22,397 nt of DNA from a bacterium. Lineage in GTDB: Bacteria; Bacteroidota; Bacteroidia; Bacteroidales; Bacteroidaceae. Made by a program: the position numbers and the translations under genes. Shown in pieces: positions 1 through 7,203 of this stretch. The stretch covers positions 1 to 22,397 of the forward strand of contig SFQP01000023.1 of the NCBI GenBank assembly GCA_004562975.1. Direction: 5' to 3'. How positions within the stretch are numbered: position 1 is the stretch's first letter; each line of letters starts with the position of its first letter. Below the pieces are notes generated by a model, which was not told the origin of the DNA, did no database searches, and was given only the letters and a program-made list of their open reading frames with translations.

Positions 1-266
1 GCCTTGTCGCCCTTCACGCCGAGTGTGAGGGTGAAGGCCGCCTTGCTGTCGGTGGCAATGCCGCTTTGTTGCAGTGCTTTGACGGCAAAGCCGTTGAGGC
101 GTGCGGCATCAGCTTTGACGACCCAGGTTTTCGGTGCGTCCAGCAGGTTGCCGTTTTGTAGGTTCACTTGTTGGGGTATGGGATTGACGAGGCTGATTTG
201 AGCCGGTGCTTTGGCGGCTCCCCATGCGGCAAGCAGGAGGCTTGCACAGATAAATCGTTTCTTCAT
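1..266 (-). CDS. Secreted glycoside hydrolase, probably GH84 beta-N-acetylglucosaminidase (N-terminal fragment)
   Basis: Only the first 88 codons are visible; the gene runs off the left edge. It starts MKKRFICASLLLAAWGAAKA, a signal peptide with a likely cut near APAQ, so the product is exported. The mature start (SLVNPIPQQVNLQNG, then a stretch ending TLGVKGDKA) resembles, from memory, the small alpha/beta N-terminal domain found before the catalytic barrel in Bacteroides GH84 and GH20 hexosaminidases; the 'PxPQQ' and 'GxKGDK' strings fit GH84 best. Such enzymes remove terminal N-acetylglucosamine from host or dietary glycans in the periplasm or at the surface. The catalytic domain lies outside the window, so family and substrate are inferred from the N-terminal domain only. 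A TAnnTTTG promoter lies upstream, and the gene is separated from the LytTR gene by a terminator. Confidence 0.6.
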   Translation of the reverse strand, partial: MKKRFICASLLLAAWGAAKAPAQISLVNPIPQQVNLQNGNLLDAPKTWVVKADAARLNGFAVKALQQSGIATDSKAAFTLTLGVKGDK

Positions 267-329
267 AAAGGAAAAATGTTTTTCCGGGTTAGCGTTAAGG
301 CGTGCCGGGAGTTAACCATACCGGCCCGA

Positions 330-337
330 CAAAGGTA
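330..337 (-). promoter_or_regulatory. Putative -7 box for the glycosidase gene
   Basis: The minus strand reads TACCTTTG, an exact match to the Bacteroidota -7 motif TAnnTTTG, 64 bp before the start codon. A clear -33 TTTG is not seen; GTTAAC lies at 351-356 in roughly that region. Another GTTAAC at 311-316 lies in the leader. Confidence 0.5.
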
Positions 338-396
338 GTATATTTTTTCTGTTAACGTACCTTGTCGTCATAAATTGCGGCAAAAAGGGCACAAAA

Positions 397-461
397 GGCT
401 CCGGACACTGCACTGGAAGGTTAGGAACTTGAAGCGAGGTGTGCGAACTGTGTCCGGAGCC
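397..461 (-). repeat. Perfect 12-bp inverted repeat with a 41-nt loop
   Basis: The arms GGCTCCGGACAC (397-408) and GTGTCCGGAGCC (450-461) are exact reverse complements. On the minus strand the structure is followed by TTTTGTGCCCTTTTT, so it could be a second, backup terminator after the hairpin at 464-487. The loop is long for a terminator. It may instead be a small structured repeat or the base of a small RNA. Confidence 0.5.
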
Positions 462-463
462 GT

Positions 464-487
464 GAAAAAAGGCAGGCACTTCTGCCT
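464..487 (-). terminator. Intrinsic terminator of the LytTR regulator
   Basis: On the minus strand, AGGCAG - AAGTGC - CTGCCT is followed directly by TTTTTT. It lies about 50 nt past the LytTR stop codon, in the right direction and place to end that transcript. Confidence 0.8.
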
Positions 488-538
488 TAATGTTTTTATT
501 AGTCTCTATAGTAACGAAGCTTTGTGAGGCAAACTGCG

Positions 539-1294
539 TCAAAGTAATTCAAATTTCTCTTTCAGTTTGGAGAAGTAGCGTCGTGAGGCCACAACCCTCA
601 GGTTGTCGAACGGCGGAGCGAACCTGCATTTCTGCGTGTTGTTCTCGATGGCACTGAGATACGTGAGGTTGATGATGCACGTATTGCTGATGCGTGCCAG
701 ATTGGGTGCCAGTGCCAGCAGGTCGGAGGCCGAGATGCCTTTCTTCAGGGTGTGCGTGTTGTTGTCGGTGAGCATGAGTTGCCAGGAGCGGGTTTCGCTG
801 ACGTAGTTGAACATCAGCACTTGTTCGATGGTGATGAGCAAGAGTTCGCTCACGGTCTGCATGGCCAACTTGCGCGGCAGGACATCGTTGCCCGGCAACT
901 GGCGTACGGAGTTCTGGATGGCCGTTTTGAGCCGTTCGATGATGGTGCGGAGTTCGCTCTGCTTGTAAGGTTTGAGCAGGAAGTCAAAGGCTGACTGGCG
1001 GATGGCATCAATCATGTAATTGGCGTAGCCGGAGTAGAACACCACCTTGAAGTTGAAGTTAATCCTCGGGCAGATGGATTGCAGGAAGTCAAGTCCTGAT
1101 TTTCCGGGCACCTCCACATCCATGAACAGTACGTCCGGCTGTTCTTCCAGCATGGGCAGCGTGGCATCTGCATAGTTGCTGTAAGTGAATACAGCCGCAA
1201 ACTCTGGTGAATTTCTCAAATCGTTGGCCAGGGTTTCAAGGGCTGTCGGATTGTCGTCGACGACAAATGCGGTGAGGCCTTTGGTAGCTGTCAT
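539..1294 (-). CDS. LytR/AlgR-family response regulator (receiver + LytTR DNA-binding domain)
   Basis: 251 aa. Residues 8-125 form a CheY-like receiver: acidic pair D13-D14, phospho-acceptor D59 in VLFMDVEVPGKSG, switch residue S88 in FYSGY, and K108 in LLKPY. Residues about 145-251 form a LytTR domain (INLTYLSAIEN near the middle, LRVVASRRYFSKLKEKF at the end), which usually binds paired 9-11-bp direct repeats about 21 bp apart. No histidine kinase gene lies beside it, so it is an orphan here; in Bacteroidales such regulators are often served by a distant LytS/YehU-type kinase. The gene has its own TACTTTTG promoter and a terminator, so it is monocistronic. Three 21-bp-spaced repeats upstream of the promoter suggest autoregulation (inference). 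Its targets are unknown; the glycosidase next door is one candidate. Confidence 0.93.
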   Translation of the reverse strand: MTATKGLTAFVVDDNPTALETLANDLRNSPEFAAVFTYSNYADATLPMLEEQPDVLFMDVEVPGKSGLDFLQSICPRINFNFKVVFYSGYANYMIDAIRQSAFDFLLKPYKQSELRTIIERLKTAIQNSVRQLPGNDVLPRKLAMQTVSELLLITIEQVLMFNYVSETRSWQLMLTDNNTHTLKKGISASDLLALAPNLARISNTCIINLTYLSAIENNTQKCRFAPPFDNLRVVASRRYFSKLKEKFELL

Positions 1295-1334
1295 AGGGTG
1301 ACTATCCTTTTAGGATTTTTCAAACTTTCTGACG

Positions 1335-1342
1335 CAAAAGTA
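1335..1342 (-). promoter_or_regulatory. -7 box of the LytTR regulator promoter
   Basis: The minus strand reads TACTTTTG (TAnnTTTG), 41 bp before the start codon. No -33 TTTG is visible at the usual distance, which fits a promoter that needs an activator, such as one bound at 1386-1438. Confidence 0.6.
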
Positions 1343-1385
1343 CATTCTTTTTTATTCACTTTTTCCGATTTTGCTACTCTCGGCT

Positions 1386-1438
1386 GTTTAAGTGGTGATT
1401 TTCTTGGTTTAAGCGGTAAAAAATCAGGGTTGAGTGGT
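1386..1438 (-). promoter_or_regulatory. Triple direct repeat with 21-bp period, candidate LytTR binding site
   Basis: On the plus strand the copies are GTTTAAGTGGT (1386-1396), GTTTAAGCGGT (1407-1417) and GGTTGAGTGGT (1428-1438); on the minus strand they read ACCACTTAAAC, ACCGCTTAAAC and ACCACTCAACC. Starts are exactly 21 bp apart, two helical turns. LytTR proteins are known to bind short direct repeats at about this spacing. The array begins 44 bp upstream of the -7 box, a normal activator position. Assignment to the neighbouring LytTR protein is inference. Confidence 0.55.
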
Positions 1439-1452
1439 GACATTTTTTATGG

Positions 1453-1466
1453 AATTGTAAACAATT
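1453..1466. repeat. 14-bp palindrome, possible operator
   Basis: AATTGT-AA-ACAATT has perfect 6-bp arms and lies 15 bp beyond the last 21-bp repeat. It is AT-rich in an AT-rich stretch, so chance is possible. Confidence 0.25.
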
Positions 1467-1564
1467 AGTTGGATTATTTTGAAGCATTTTCACCTTGCTT
1501 CAGGCGGTCCGCGCGTGTGGCGAGAGGGGAGGTGCCGGTGCCGTGCGGGAGGTAGTCAGGGCGA

Positions 1565-1605
1565 ATAAAAACGAGCGAGGCGGCCTTGCGTGAAGGTCGC
1601 CTCGC
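1565..1605 (-). terminator. Intrinsic terminator after the PpiD-like gene
   Basis: On the minus strand a 13-bp stem (GCGAGGCGACCTT / AAGGCCGCCTCGC, one mismatch) encloses the loop CACGC and is followed by TCGTTTTTA. It begins 50 nt after the stop codon and would close the coaX-to-ppiD cluster. Confidence 0.88.
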
Positions 1606-1654
1606 GAAGGGGATAGAGGTTCTGTTTCGTCCGTCCGCTGCGGAGCGGAACGGG

Positions 1655-3850
1655 TTAGAATTGATAGCGGTGGTCCATCATGCCGGACTCGTGCGTAATC
1701 ATGTAGTTGAATACCGACTGGTAGGCTCGTTGTCCGATAGTCTGGGCGTACTGTGCCATTTCGGTGGCTGCGTCAAACTTGTTGCCGTTCTTTGATTGTC
1801 CGGTCACCTTCACGAGGTAGATGGCGGCGGCACCCTGAACGAGCGACGAGTACTTGCCCACTGCTGTCTTGGCGATGGCACCGGCCAGCTTGGGTTCGGG
1901 CATGTTCACGCCTTTCACCATGGGGAAGGCGGCGAGGCTCTGGTTGGAGAGCGTATCCGTCACGCAGCCTTTGCACTTCTGCAGGTCGGCGATCGTCTTG
2001 GCGTTCTTGGCGGCGGCGAGAGCTTTCTCGGCCTTCTTGTTCTGCTTCACCACGGTGGTGAGGTACTCTTTCACGGTGGGGTTGTCCCAGGGCAGGTAAC
2101 CCTTGTCGTTCACAGCCTTCACGCAAACCAGCAACAGGTGGTCGTTGGCGCGTCCGCACTCGTAGAGTCGGGAAACGTCACCCGCTTTTGCCTCGTCGAA
2201 TATCCAGCGTGCGCAGTCCTTCGACTGGTTGCCGCCGATGCGGGCCGGTATCATGTTCTGCATGGGGCTATATCCCGGCAGGTCAATCAGCATATAGCCG
2301 TTCTTGGCGGCGTTCTTCTCGATGGAAGCCACGTCCTTGTTCTGGGCCAGGAAGCGGTTGATCTTGCTGAGTTCGTCTTCGTAGGTCTTCTTGGAGAAGT
2401 TCAGCGTACACTTCACGACGGCCACGTTGTACTTCGTCACCATTTTGCGGCGGTCGAGCACCTGTACCACCACGGCACCCTGTTCGTTGGAGATGACGCG
2501 TGAGCTGTTGGAAGCCACGCCGAAGAGTGCGGTCAGGTAGTCAGCGCTTTCGTCGGGCATGCCGAACTGTTCGTACTGGTTGGAGGAAATCCATACAGAG
2601 TCAGAGCGTTGTCCGTACTTCTTGGCCAGGTCGGCGAAGGCGGCACCTCCGTTCAGAGCGTTGAGGATAGAGTCAGCCTGTGCCTTGCGGGCTTCCGGCG
2701 TGGCAGCTGTTGCCACGATCTGACGGTAAAGGATAGAGTCGGGAGCTTCCTGCTTGCCGATGAGTTTCAGGGTGTTGATGGTGTTGTCCTGTGCGTTGTA
2801 GTAAGTAGCCTTTACGGAGCCTACGGCCATTGAGTCGAGGTTGGCGGCCACGTCCGGCATGGTGCGGAAGGCCATCTTGCTCATGGGCAGGTTCGTGTAG
2901 AGCACTTCCGAGTTGGAGGTGCGCACCACGTCGGCCACGTTGTCGGTCTGTCGGAGCTGAGCTTCGAAGCCCTGTACCTTCTTCATTAGGTCGGCGCGGT
3001 CGGCGGCACTGGCCATCACGTTCACGTCGATCAGCTTGATGTCGCGGGTGGGTACGGGCGAGAAGAACTGCTCTTTGTACTGGTCATATACGGCTTTCAG
3101 GTCTTCGTCGCTCACCTGCACGTCCTTGTCGGCGATGGTGCTGTAGGGCAGTGCTGCCACTTCGGCCGTCTTCACGTTGTTGCGTGCGTCGAAGTTGGCT
3201 TGTGCGGCGATGGGGTTCGACACGAATCCCATGGCGAAGAGCATGTTGTATTTGTTGGAGAGCAGTTCGTCGCGGAGTTGCTTTTCGGTGTGGTCCCACA
3301 GCTTTTTGATCATCTGCAGCTGTTCCACGGCTTCCCCGTTCTGGGCCTGTTGTGCCTGTTGGATGGTTTTGTTGTAGTCTTTGAGGAAAGCCTGGAGTTG
3401 AGCCAGGTCAAAGCGTCCCGTCTGCTGGTTGCCGAAGATGCCGGCCATGAGTTGCAGGCTTTGTGCGGTGCCCAGCCGGAGAGCCTCCTGCACCTCGCCG
3501 TCGGTAACGAAGAGACCCAGCTTGTCGCACTCGTGCTTGACCATCTGGTTCTGCACGTACATTTGCCAAACCTGCTCACGGATTTGCTCCGTCTGCTGGT
3601 CGGTGAGGTTGCCCTCCTGTCCTTGCAGTCTCATTTGCAGTCTGGTCACTTCGCTTTGTTCCTCGACCATGGTTTGGAAATCCTGGATGGAGAGTTTCTC
3701 TCCGAAAACTTTGCCTACTTGGCTCCGGTCCATGGCTGAAGTGGTTTCGATGGACCTGAAGAATTCTTCGGCAATGAAGGCAAAGAGGGCCAAGCCCAGC
3801 ACGCCCACCAAGAGGGCACCTTTGCTTCGGATGGTTTGTAATGCTGCCAT
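1655..3850 (-). CDS. ppiD: Periplasmic folding chaperone / peptidyl-prolyl isomerase, SurA/PpiD-like
   Basis: 731 aa. One N-terminal membrane anchor (residues about 12-28, GALLVGVLGLALFAFIAEEF) precedes a large periplasmic part, the PpiD layout. Residues about 45-230 are a Gln-rich helical SurA-N-like chaperone domain; about 370-470 form a parvulin-like domain (DSILYRQIVA, then ADSILNALNGGAAFADLAKKYGQ, then GAVVVQVLDRRK). In this family the first parvulin domain is often inactive, so the main role is probably as a chaperone for proteins crossing to the outer membrane. The length matches Bacteroidales homologues (about 700-715 aa). It is the last gene of the coaX/barrel/lptC cluster but has a 118-bp leader with its own TACTTTTG box, so it can be expressed separately. 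The gene ends at a strong hairpin. Confidence 0.9.
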   Translation of the reverse strand: MAALQTIRSKGALLVGVLGLALFAFIAEEFFRSIETTSAMDRSQVGKVFGEKLSIQDFQTMVEEQSEVTRLQMRLQGQEGNLTDQQTEQIREQVWQMYVQNQMVKHECDKLGLFVTDGEVQEALRLGTAQSLQLMAGIFGNQQTGRFDLAQLQAFLKDYNKTIQQAQQAQNGEAVEQLQMIKKLWDHTEKQLRDELLSNKYNMLFAMGFVSNPIAAQANFDARNNVKTAEVAALPYSTIADKDVQVSDEDLKAVYDQYKEQFFSPVPTRDIKLIDVNVMASAADRADLMKKVQGFEAQLRQTDNVADVVRTSNSEVLYTNLPMSKMAFRTMPDVAANLDSMAVGSVKATYYNAQDNTINTLKLIGKQEAPDSILYRQIVATAATPEARKAQADSILNALNGGAAFADLAKKYGQRSDSVWISSNQYEQFGMPDESADYLTALFGVASNSSRVISNEQGAVVVQVLDRRKMVTKYNVAVVKCTLNFSKKTYEDELSKINRFLAQNKDVASIEKNAAKNGYMLIDLPGYSPMQNMIPARIGGNQSKDCARWIFDEAKAGDVSRLYECGRANDHLLLVCVKAVNDKGYLPWDNPTVKEYLTTVVKQNKKAEKALAAAKNAKTIADLQKCKGCVTDTLSNQSLAAFPMVKGVNMPEPKLAGAIAKTAVGKYSSLVQGAAAIYLVKVTGQSKNGNKFDAATEMAQYAQTIGQRAYQSVFNYMITHESGMMDHRYQF

Positions 3851-3903
3851 TTGAATTTATTATTGTTTTTTTATGATTTTATTGCAGTGGTGGATATGAC
3901 GCG

Positions 3904-3911
3904 CAAAAGTA
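3904..3911 (-). promoter_or_regulatory. -7 box of the PpiD-like gene promoter
   Basis: The minus strand reads TACTTTTG (TAnnTTTG), 53 bp before the start codon, in the gap after lptC. No good -33 TTTG at 19-20 bp. It suggests an internal promoter in the cluster. Confidence 0.6.
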
Positions 3912-3968
3912 GGGATTTTTTCCGAAACCAGCTGTTTTCAATGCAAAAAACGGTTGTTTTCTATTGGG

Positions 3969-4640
3969 CTACGGTCTTTTGGGCCGCTTGGCAGGCCCTT
4001 CGCGTCGGGGCACGGTGTCGGTGGCGACGGTATCGGCGGGTTGTGGTGCCGGTGCCGGGCTTTCGGTCAGCGATTTGTTCATGGGCATGAAGCCTTTCGA
4101 CTGTCTGACGTGGTACTGTGTGGGTCGTCCGTTGCGCAGTGTAGCGCGGAACCAGTTGCCCTCGATTCCCTGTTCCGGTTCGGTGATGCGGGTGTACACG
4201 TCCGATGCCAGTTCGCCCGTGCGCATATTCCAGAACAGCTCTTCCGTTATCAGTTTTGACTGCGCCTCCTTGTCGTGCAGCACGATGTGGCCGTGTAGTT
4301 TCCAGAGGTTCTGGTCGTATAGCCAGGCCGAGTCGGCGGTGATGTAGAGGTTCACCTTGAACTTGTCGTCGTAGCGTTCGATGAAGATACCTTGTGGAAA
4401 TTCCCACCGTGGCGGGTTGGTTTTGTCGTAGACCCGCCATTCTTCGGCGATCATCTTGTAGCGGATGAAGCCGGAGTCGGAAATCAGTTTGCTCACGCCG
4501 TGTGTCACCATCACGGGCAGCGAGTCGCGGTTGTTCACCGCGCCTCCCATGGGTGGTGCCTCGTTGCCGCACGAGGCGGTCACCGAAGCCAGCCCCCCGG
4601 AGAGGGAGGCAGCCAGAAGCAGGTGCAGAAGTTTGCGCAT
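3969..4640 (-). CDS. lptC: LPS export ABC transporter periplasmic protein LptC (lipoprotein form)
   Basis: 223 aa. The N-terminus has a lipoprotein signal with a lipobox-like VTASC (Cys24), followed by GN. The body (residues about 45-185: VSKLISDSGFIRYKMIAEEW, WEFPQGIFIERYDD, ITADSAWLYDQNLWKLHGHI, KLITEELFWNMRTGELASD) is the repeating beta-strand pattern of the LptC/OstA beta-jellyroll, which passes lipopolysaccharide from the inner-membrane LptBFG transporter towards the outer membrane. The last 30 residues are a Pro/Lys-rich tail of no obvious function. In Bacteroidota LptC is commonly a predicted lipoprotein rather than having the transmembrane anchor seen in E. coli. It lies 42 bp after the barrel-protein gene on the same strand, consistent with an operon. 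Confidence 0.87.
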   Translation of the reverse strand: MRKLLHLLLAASLSGGLASVTASCGNEAPPMGGAVNNRDSLPVMVTHGVSKLISDSGFIRYKMIAEEWRVYDKTNPPRWEFPQGIFIERYDDKFKVNLYITADSAWLYDQNLWKLHGHIVLHDKEAQSKLITEELFWNMRTGELASDVYTRITEPEQGIEGNWFRATLRNGRPTQYHVRQSKGFMPMNKSLTESPAPAPQPADTVATDTVPRREGPAKRPKRP

Positions 4641-4682
4641 GGGGTAGGGTGCTGTGGGGTGGTAGTGAGGTTGGCGCGCCGT

Positions 4683-5999
4683 TTATTCGGCTTTCCACTT
4701 CATGAACCAGCGTTCGTTGAACGACAGGCCGATGCAGAAGCGGAAATAGTTTTCGGTCACCATGCCGGCGAGTTTGGGTTTCACCCTTTCGTATTGTGCC
4801 GAGAAGTTGATGAACGAGCGGTTGTTGTGGAAGTTGGTGATGGGCAGTCCGATGCCCATGCTGGCCAGGAAATCGTGCGGGCCGTCGTTGCCGTCCACCT
4901 TTATATAAGGAGTGGAGTAGGAAATGCCCAGGCGGTAGCGCACGCGGTTGCTCCATTTCAGCGATTGCGGGTCCGGAGCGTACTCCATGCCCAGGCTCAC
5001 CTTGTGACGGTCGGTGAAGTTGCCTTTGGCGGCGGCGTAAACCTGTCCGTTGGGGGTGGAGTAAACCGAGGGGTATTTCACGCTGCCCCATTTCTGGAAC
5101 GTATAGTCCAGGCCTACGCGCAGCGAGTTCTTGAACGTCCAAGTGAGACCCACGCCGAAGGTGTGGGGCAGTGCAAAGGCGTTTTCGGCACGGAGCGTAT
5201 CGCCGCTGGCGATGGTGGCGTTTGACTCTATCTTCTGGTTGTAGTACGAGGCCGTGCGGTTCACGTCGTGCCCCAGGTTGTACACCAGTCCGAGCGTCAG
5301 CTGGTTCTTTTTGTCAATCGTATAGTCGTATTGCAGTCCTGCGCCGAGTTTGTAGGTGCGTATGTCGGCGGCATACACCTGCCGTGAGGAGTACACGTTG
5401 GCGTTGTCGAAGCTCATCAGCACTTTGTGCGTCAGTTCTCCCCACAGGTAGCCCGCGTTGATGCCCACTGCCAGCGAGCGGCAGGGAGCCCAGCCGATGC
5501 CGGCGTAAGCCTCATGCAGTCCGCCGTCGCCCGAGAAGGTGGTGGTTTGGGTTATCTCGTCGTGGCCGGAGGAGATGGGCTTTTCCGACGTGGTGTTGTA
5601 GCCAATGGTGCTGAAAGGGATGATTCCGACCGACATACCCAGCCTCGGGGCCACGCGGAATCCTGCCGTGATGTAGTCAACGGCGGTGTTTTTGGCGTTG
5701 GTCTTCACCCCTGCCGTGCCGATGTTGGCATTTTGCAGCGAAAGGCCGAAGTCGAACAGGAAGGACAGGGAATCGATGGCCGCATACGAGGCCGGGTTGA
5801 GCGTGTTGAGTTCCGTGCCGTTCTTCATGCCGTATGCCGTGCCGGCCATGCCTTTGTTGAATGCGTTGCCGCCCTCGGCGAGCAATCCGTAGCCGTAGCG
5901 TGAGTAGGGAGAGTTGCTGCCGTTGGTCTGGGCCTGTGCGGGCATGGCGGCTGTGAGGGCCAGCATCGTTGCACAGCATAATCTGGAAAGGTTGTCCAT
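4683..5999 (-). CDS. Outer-membrane beta-barrel protein of unknown function (coaX-lptC cluster)
   Basis: 438 aa, starting MDNLSRLCCATMLALTAAMP and probably cut after AQAQ. The same frame is open upstream through coaX, but that extension has no signal peptide and is only an antisense-like overlap, so the ATG at 5999 is preferred. The mature protein starts with NSPYSRYGYGLL and a long stretch of alternating strands (YAGIGWAPCRSLAVGINAGY, YKLGAGLQYDYTID, QLTLGLVYNLGHDV, SLRVGLDYTFQKWG, VRYRLGISYSTPYI) ending in an aromatic strand, which indicates an outer-membrane barrel, loosely FadL-like. Bacteroidales genomes often carry such a gene between coaX and lptC, and its partners suggest a role in envelope assembly (inference). 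It starts 29 bp after coaX and ends 42 bp before lptC. Confidence 0.82.
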   Translation of the reverse strand: MDNLSRLCCATMLALTAAMPAQAQTNGSNSPYSRYGYGLLAEGGNAFNKGMAGTAYGMKNGTELNTLNPASYAAIDSLSFLFDFGLSLQNANIGTAGVKTNAKNTAVDYITAGFRVAPRLGMSVGIIPFSTIGYNTTSEKPISSGHDEITQTTTFSGDGGLHEAYAGIGWAPCRSLAVGINAGYLWGELTHKVLMSFDNANVYSSRQVYAADIRTYKLGAGLQYDYTIDKKNQLTLGLVYNLGHDVNRTASYYNQKIESNATIASGDTLRAENAFALPHTFGVGLTWTFKNSLRVGLDYTFQKWGSVKYPSVYSTPNGQVYAAAKGNFTDRHKVSLGMEYAPDPQSLKWSNRVRYRLGISYSTPYIKVDGNDGPHDFLASMGIGLPITNFHNNRSFINFSAQYERVKPKLAGMVTENYFRFCIGLSFNERWFMKWKAE

Positions 6000-6028
6000 C
6001 GTTTTTGTTGAGAATGGGAAAAACCGGG

Positions 6029-6772
6029 CTACGCGGGGTGGCTCGGTGAAAAGTGATGTTGGAGAATACGGTTCAGCCCTGTTTCCACGAGTGCGTGGTG
6101 GCAAATCACCCCGGGGTCGGAGGCGAACCGCCGTCCGTTGCCTCCGGTGATGAACACGGCCCCTTGCGGGTGTGCGGCGCGGAAGCGGCTGATGTATCCG
6201 TCTATTTCGTATTGTATGCCCTGCCACACGCCGGCCAGCATGGCCGTTTCGGTGGTTCGGCCTATGGTCGGGGGGCCGGGTATGGCGGTCTGTGAGGCCA
6301 CCAGGGGGAGCCGGGCCGTCTGTTCGTGGAGGGCGCGGAGGCGCATGCCCACGCCGGGCGATATGTTGCCGCCCAGATAGTGGCCGTCGGCACTGACAAA
6401 GTCGTAGGTGATGCAGGTGCCCACATCGGCCACCAGCAGGTCGCGCCCGGGCTTCAGGGCGGCAGCTCCCACTGCTGCGGCCAGCCGGTCGGCACCCAGC
6501 GTTCGGGGCGACAGGTAGTCGCATACAAGCGGCGTGGGGGTTTGTCCGTCCACTTGCAGCACGAAGGGCACGGCTCCGCGCAAGGCTTCGGGGAGCCCCG
6601 GTGGCATTTCTCCCACCACAGCCAAGGCGCAGGCTTCCACCTTGTGGGTCGAGGCCAGTTGCATCAGCTCGGCGGCCGGGTCTGTTCCGAGCTGCACGCG
6701 CAGCTGCATCACATCGCGGTCGAAGAGGGCCGCTTTGGCCGAGGAATTGCCTATGTCGACTGTCAGGTTCAT
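6029..6772 (-). CDS. coaX: Type III pantothenate kinase
   Basis: 247 aa. It catalyses the first step of coenzyme A synthesis, ATP-dependent phosphorylation of pantothenate, in the cytoplasm. Visible family motifs: DIGNSSAK (residues 6-13, phosphate binding), GADR (93-96, with the catalytic Asp), DVGTCITYDF (116-125) and GGNISPGVGMR (134-144). I chose the ATG at 6772, which gives MNLTVDIGNS as in the family; the in-frame ATG at 6784 lies only about 5 nt from the predicted transcription start. It is the first gene of the cluster coaX / barrel protein / lptC / ppiD. Type III enzymes are not feedback-inhibited by CoA and need a monovalent cation (family knowledge). Confidence 0.93.
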   Translation of the reverse strand: MNLTVDIGNSSAKAALFDRDVMQLRVQLGTDPAAELMQLASTHKVEACALAVVGEMPPGLPEALRGAVPFVLQVDGQTPTPLVCDYLSPRTLGADRLAAAVGAAALKPGRDLLVADVGTCITYDFVSADGHYLGGNISPGVGMRLRALHEQTARLPLVASQTAIPGPPTIGRTTETAMLAGVWQGIQYEIDGYISRFRAAHPQGAVFITGGNGRRFASDPGVICHHALVETGLNRILQHHFSPSHPA

Positions 6773-6795
6773 ATATCTTTGCAAATAATGCCTTG

Positions 6796-6803
6796 CAAAT
6801 TTA
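6796..6803 (-). promoter_or_regulatory. -7 box of the coaX operon promoter
   Basis: The minus strand reads TAAATTTG (TAnnTTTG). Transcription would start about 6-7 nt further on, leaving a leader of roughly 17 nt before the ATG at 6772. This supports that start over the upstream ATG. Confidence 0.55.
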
Positions 6804-6994
6804 CGGCAAGGTGTGGTTACAGAGAAATAATATCCGTTTTTTTAACTTTTTGGAGGAAATTCGTTTACGCTTTCGTGTGGTTTTATCGTTGAAATGCTGG
6901 GGTGGCCGGCAATGGACGGCCTTTGAGGGTTGCAGGGGAGGAGAAGTTGAGGGAGAAGGGATGGTTTAAAATGTGATCTCGTGGGGCTGTTTCG

Positions 6995-7074
6995 ACAAGT
7001 CCTTGACTTGTGTTTTACAAGTCCCGGACTATTTTTTACAAGTCCTGGATTAGAAAAAAATAGTCCTGGACTTT
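6995..7074. repeat. Array of four AGTCC-N-GGACT palindromes, 21-22 bp apart
   Basis: The units are ACAAGTCCTTGACTTGT (6995-7011), ACAAGTCCCGGACTA (7017-7031), ACAAGTCCTGGATTA (7038-7052) and TAGTCCTGGACTTTT (7061-7075). The AGTCC cores start at 6998, 7020, 7041 and 7062, a period of 22, 21 and 21 bp, with A/T-rich spacers. Each unit is a near-perfect palindrome, so all would face the same side of the helix. It lies about 190-270 bp upstream of the coaX promoter and downstream of murF-alr. Confidence 0.7.
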
Positions 7075-7203
7075 TTGTCGCCATTCCGCCTACAGTGTCG
7101 GCACTGCCTTTTGTCGGCTCATTTTCACGCTTCCGGGCGGTTTGCAGCCAGGGAGATTTCTTCACTTTGTGGGCAATCGGGCGGTGGTGTTGCCTATACC
7201 TAT

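Larger units (their letters stand above)
1295..1654. other. Intergenic region between the ppiD-like gene and the LytTR regulator
   Basis: 360 bp without a credible gene. From low to high coordinates it holds the LytTR promoter (1335-1342), the three 21-bp-spaced repeats (1386-1438), a 14-bp palindrome AATTGT-AA-ACAATT (1453-1466), about 100 bp with nothing recognised, and the ppiD terminator (1565-1605). Confidence 0.7.

Noticed and set aside
311..356. Second LytTR-type site near the glycosidase promoter (two GTTAAC strings)
   Set aside because: They are 40 bp apart, not 21 or 42, flank the -7 box, and only one resembles the published consensus.
312..542. 76-residue open frame on the minus strand between the LytTR gene and the glycosidase
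   Set aside because: It spans a terminator, a hairpin and a promoter, has no ribosome site and no recognisable protein features.
3961..5142. 393-residue Arg/His-rich frame on the minus strand
   Set aside because: It is an out-of-frame shadow of lptC and the barrel-protein gene, both of which have signal peptides and family features.
6000..6524. N-terminal extension of the barrel protein through coaX
   Set aside because: The added part is the out-of-frame reading of coaX; the start at 5999 gives a proper signal peptide.
6995..7074. CRISPR array
   Set aside because: Units are 15-17 bp palindromes with 5-9 bp A/T spacers; there are no 30-40 bp unique spacers and no cas genes.
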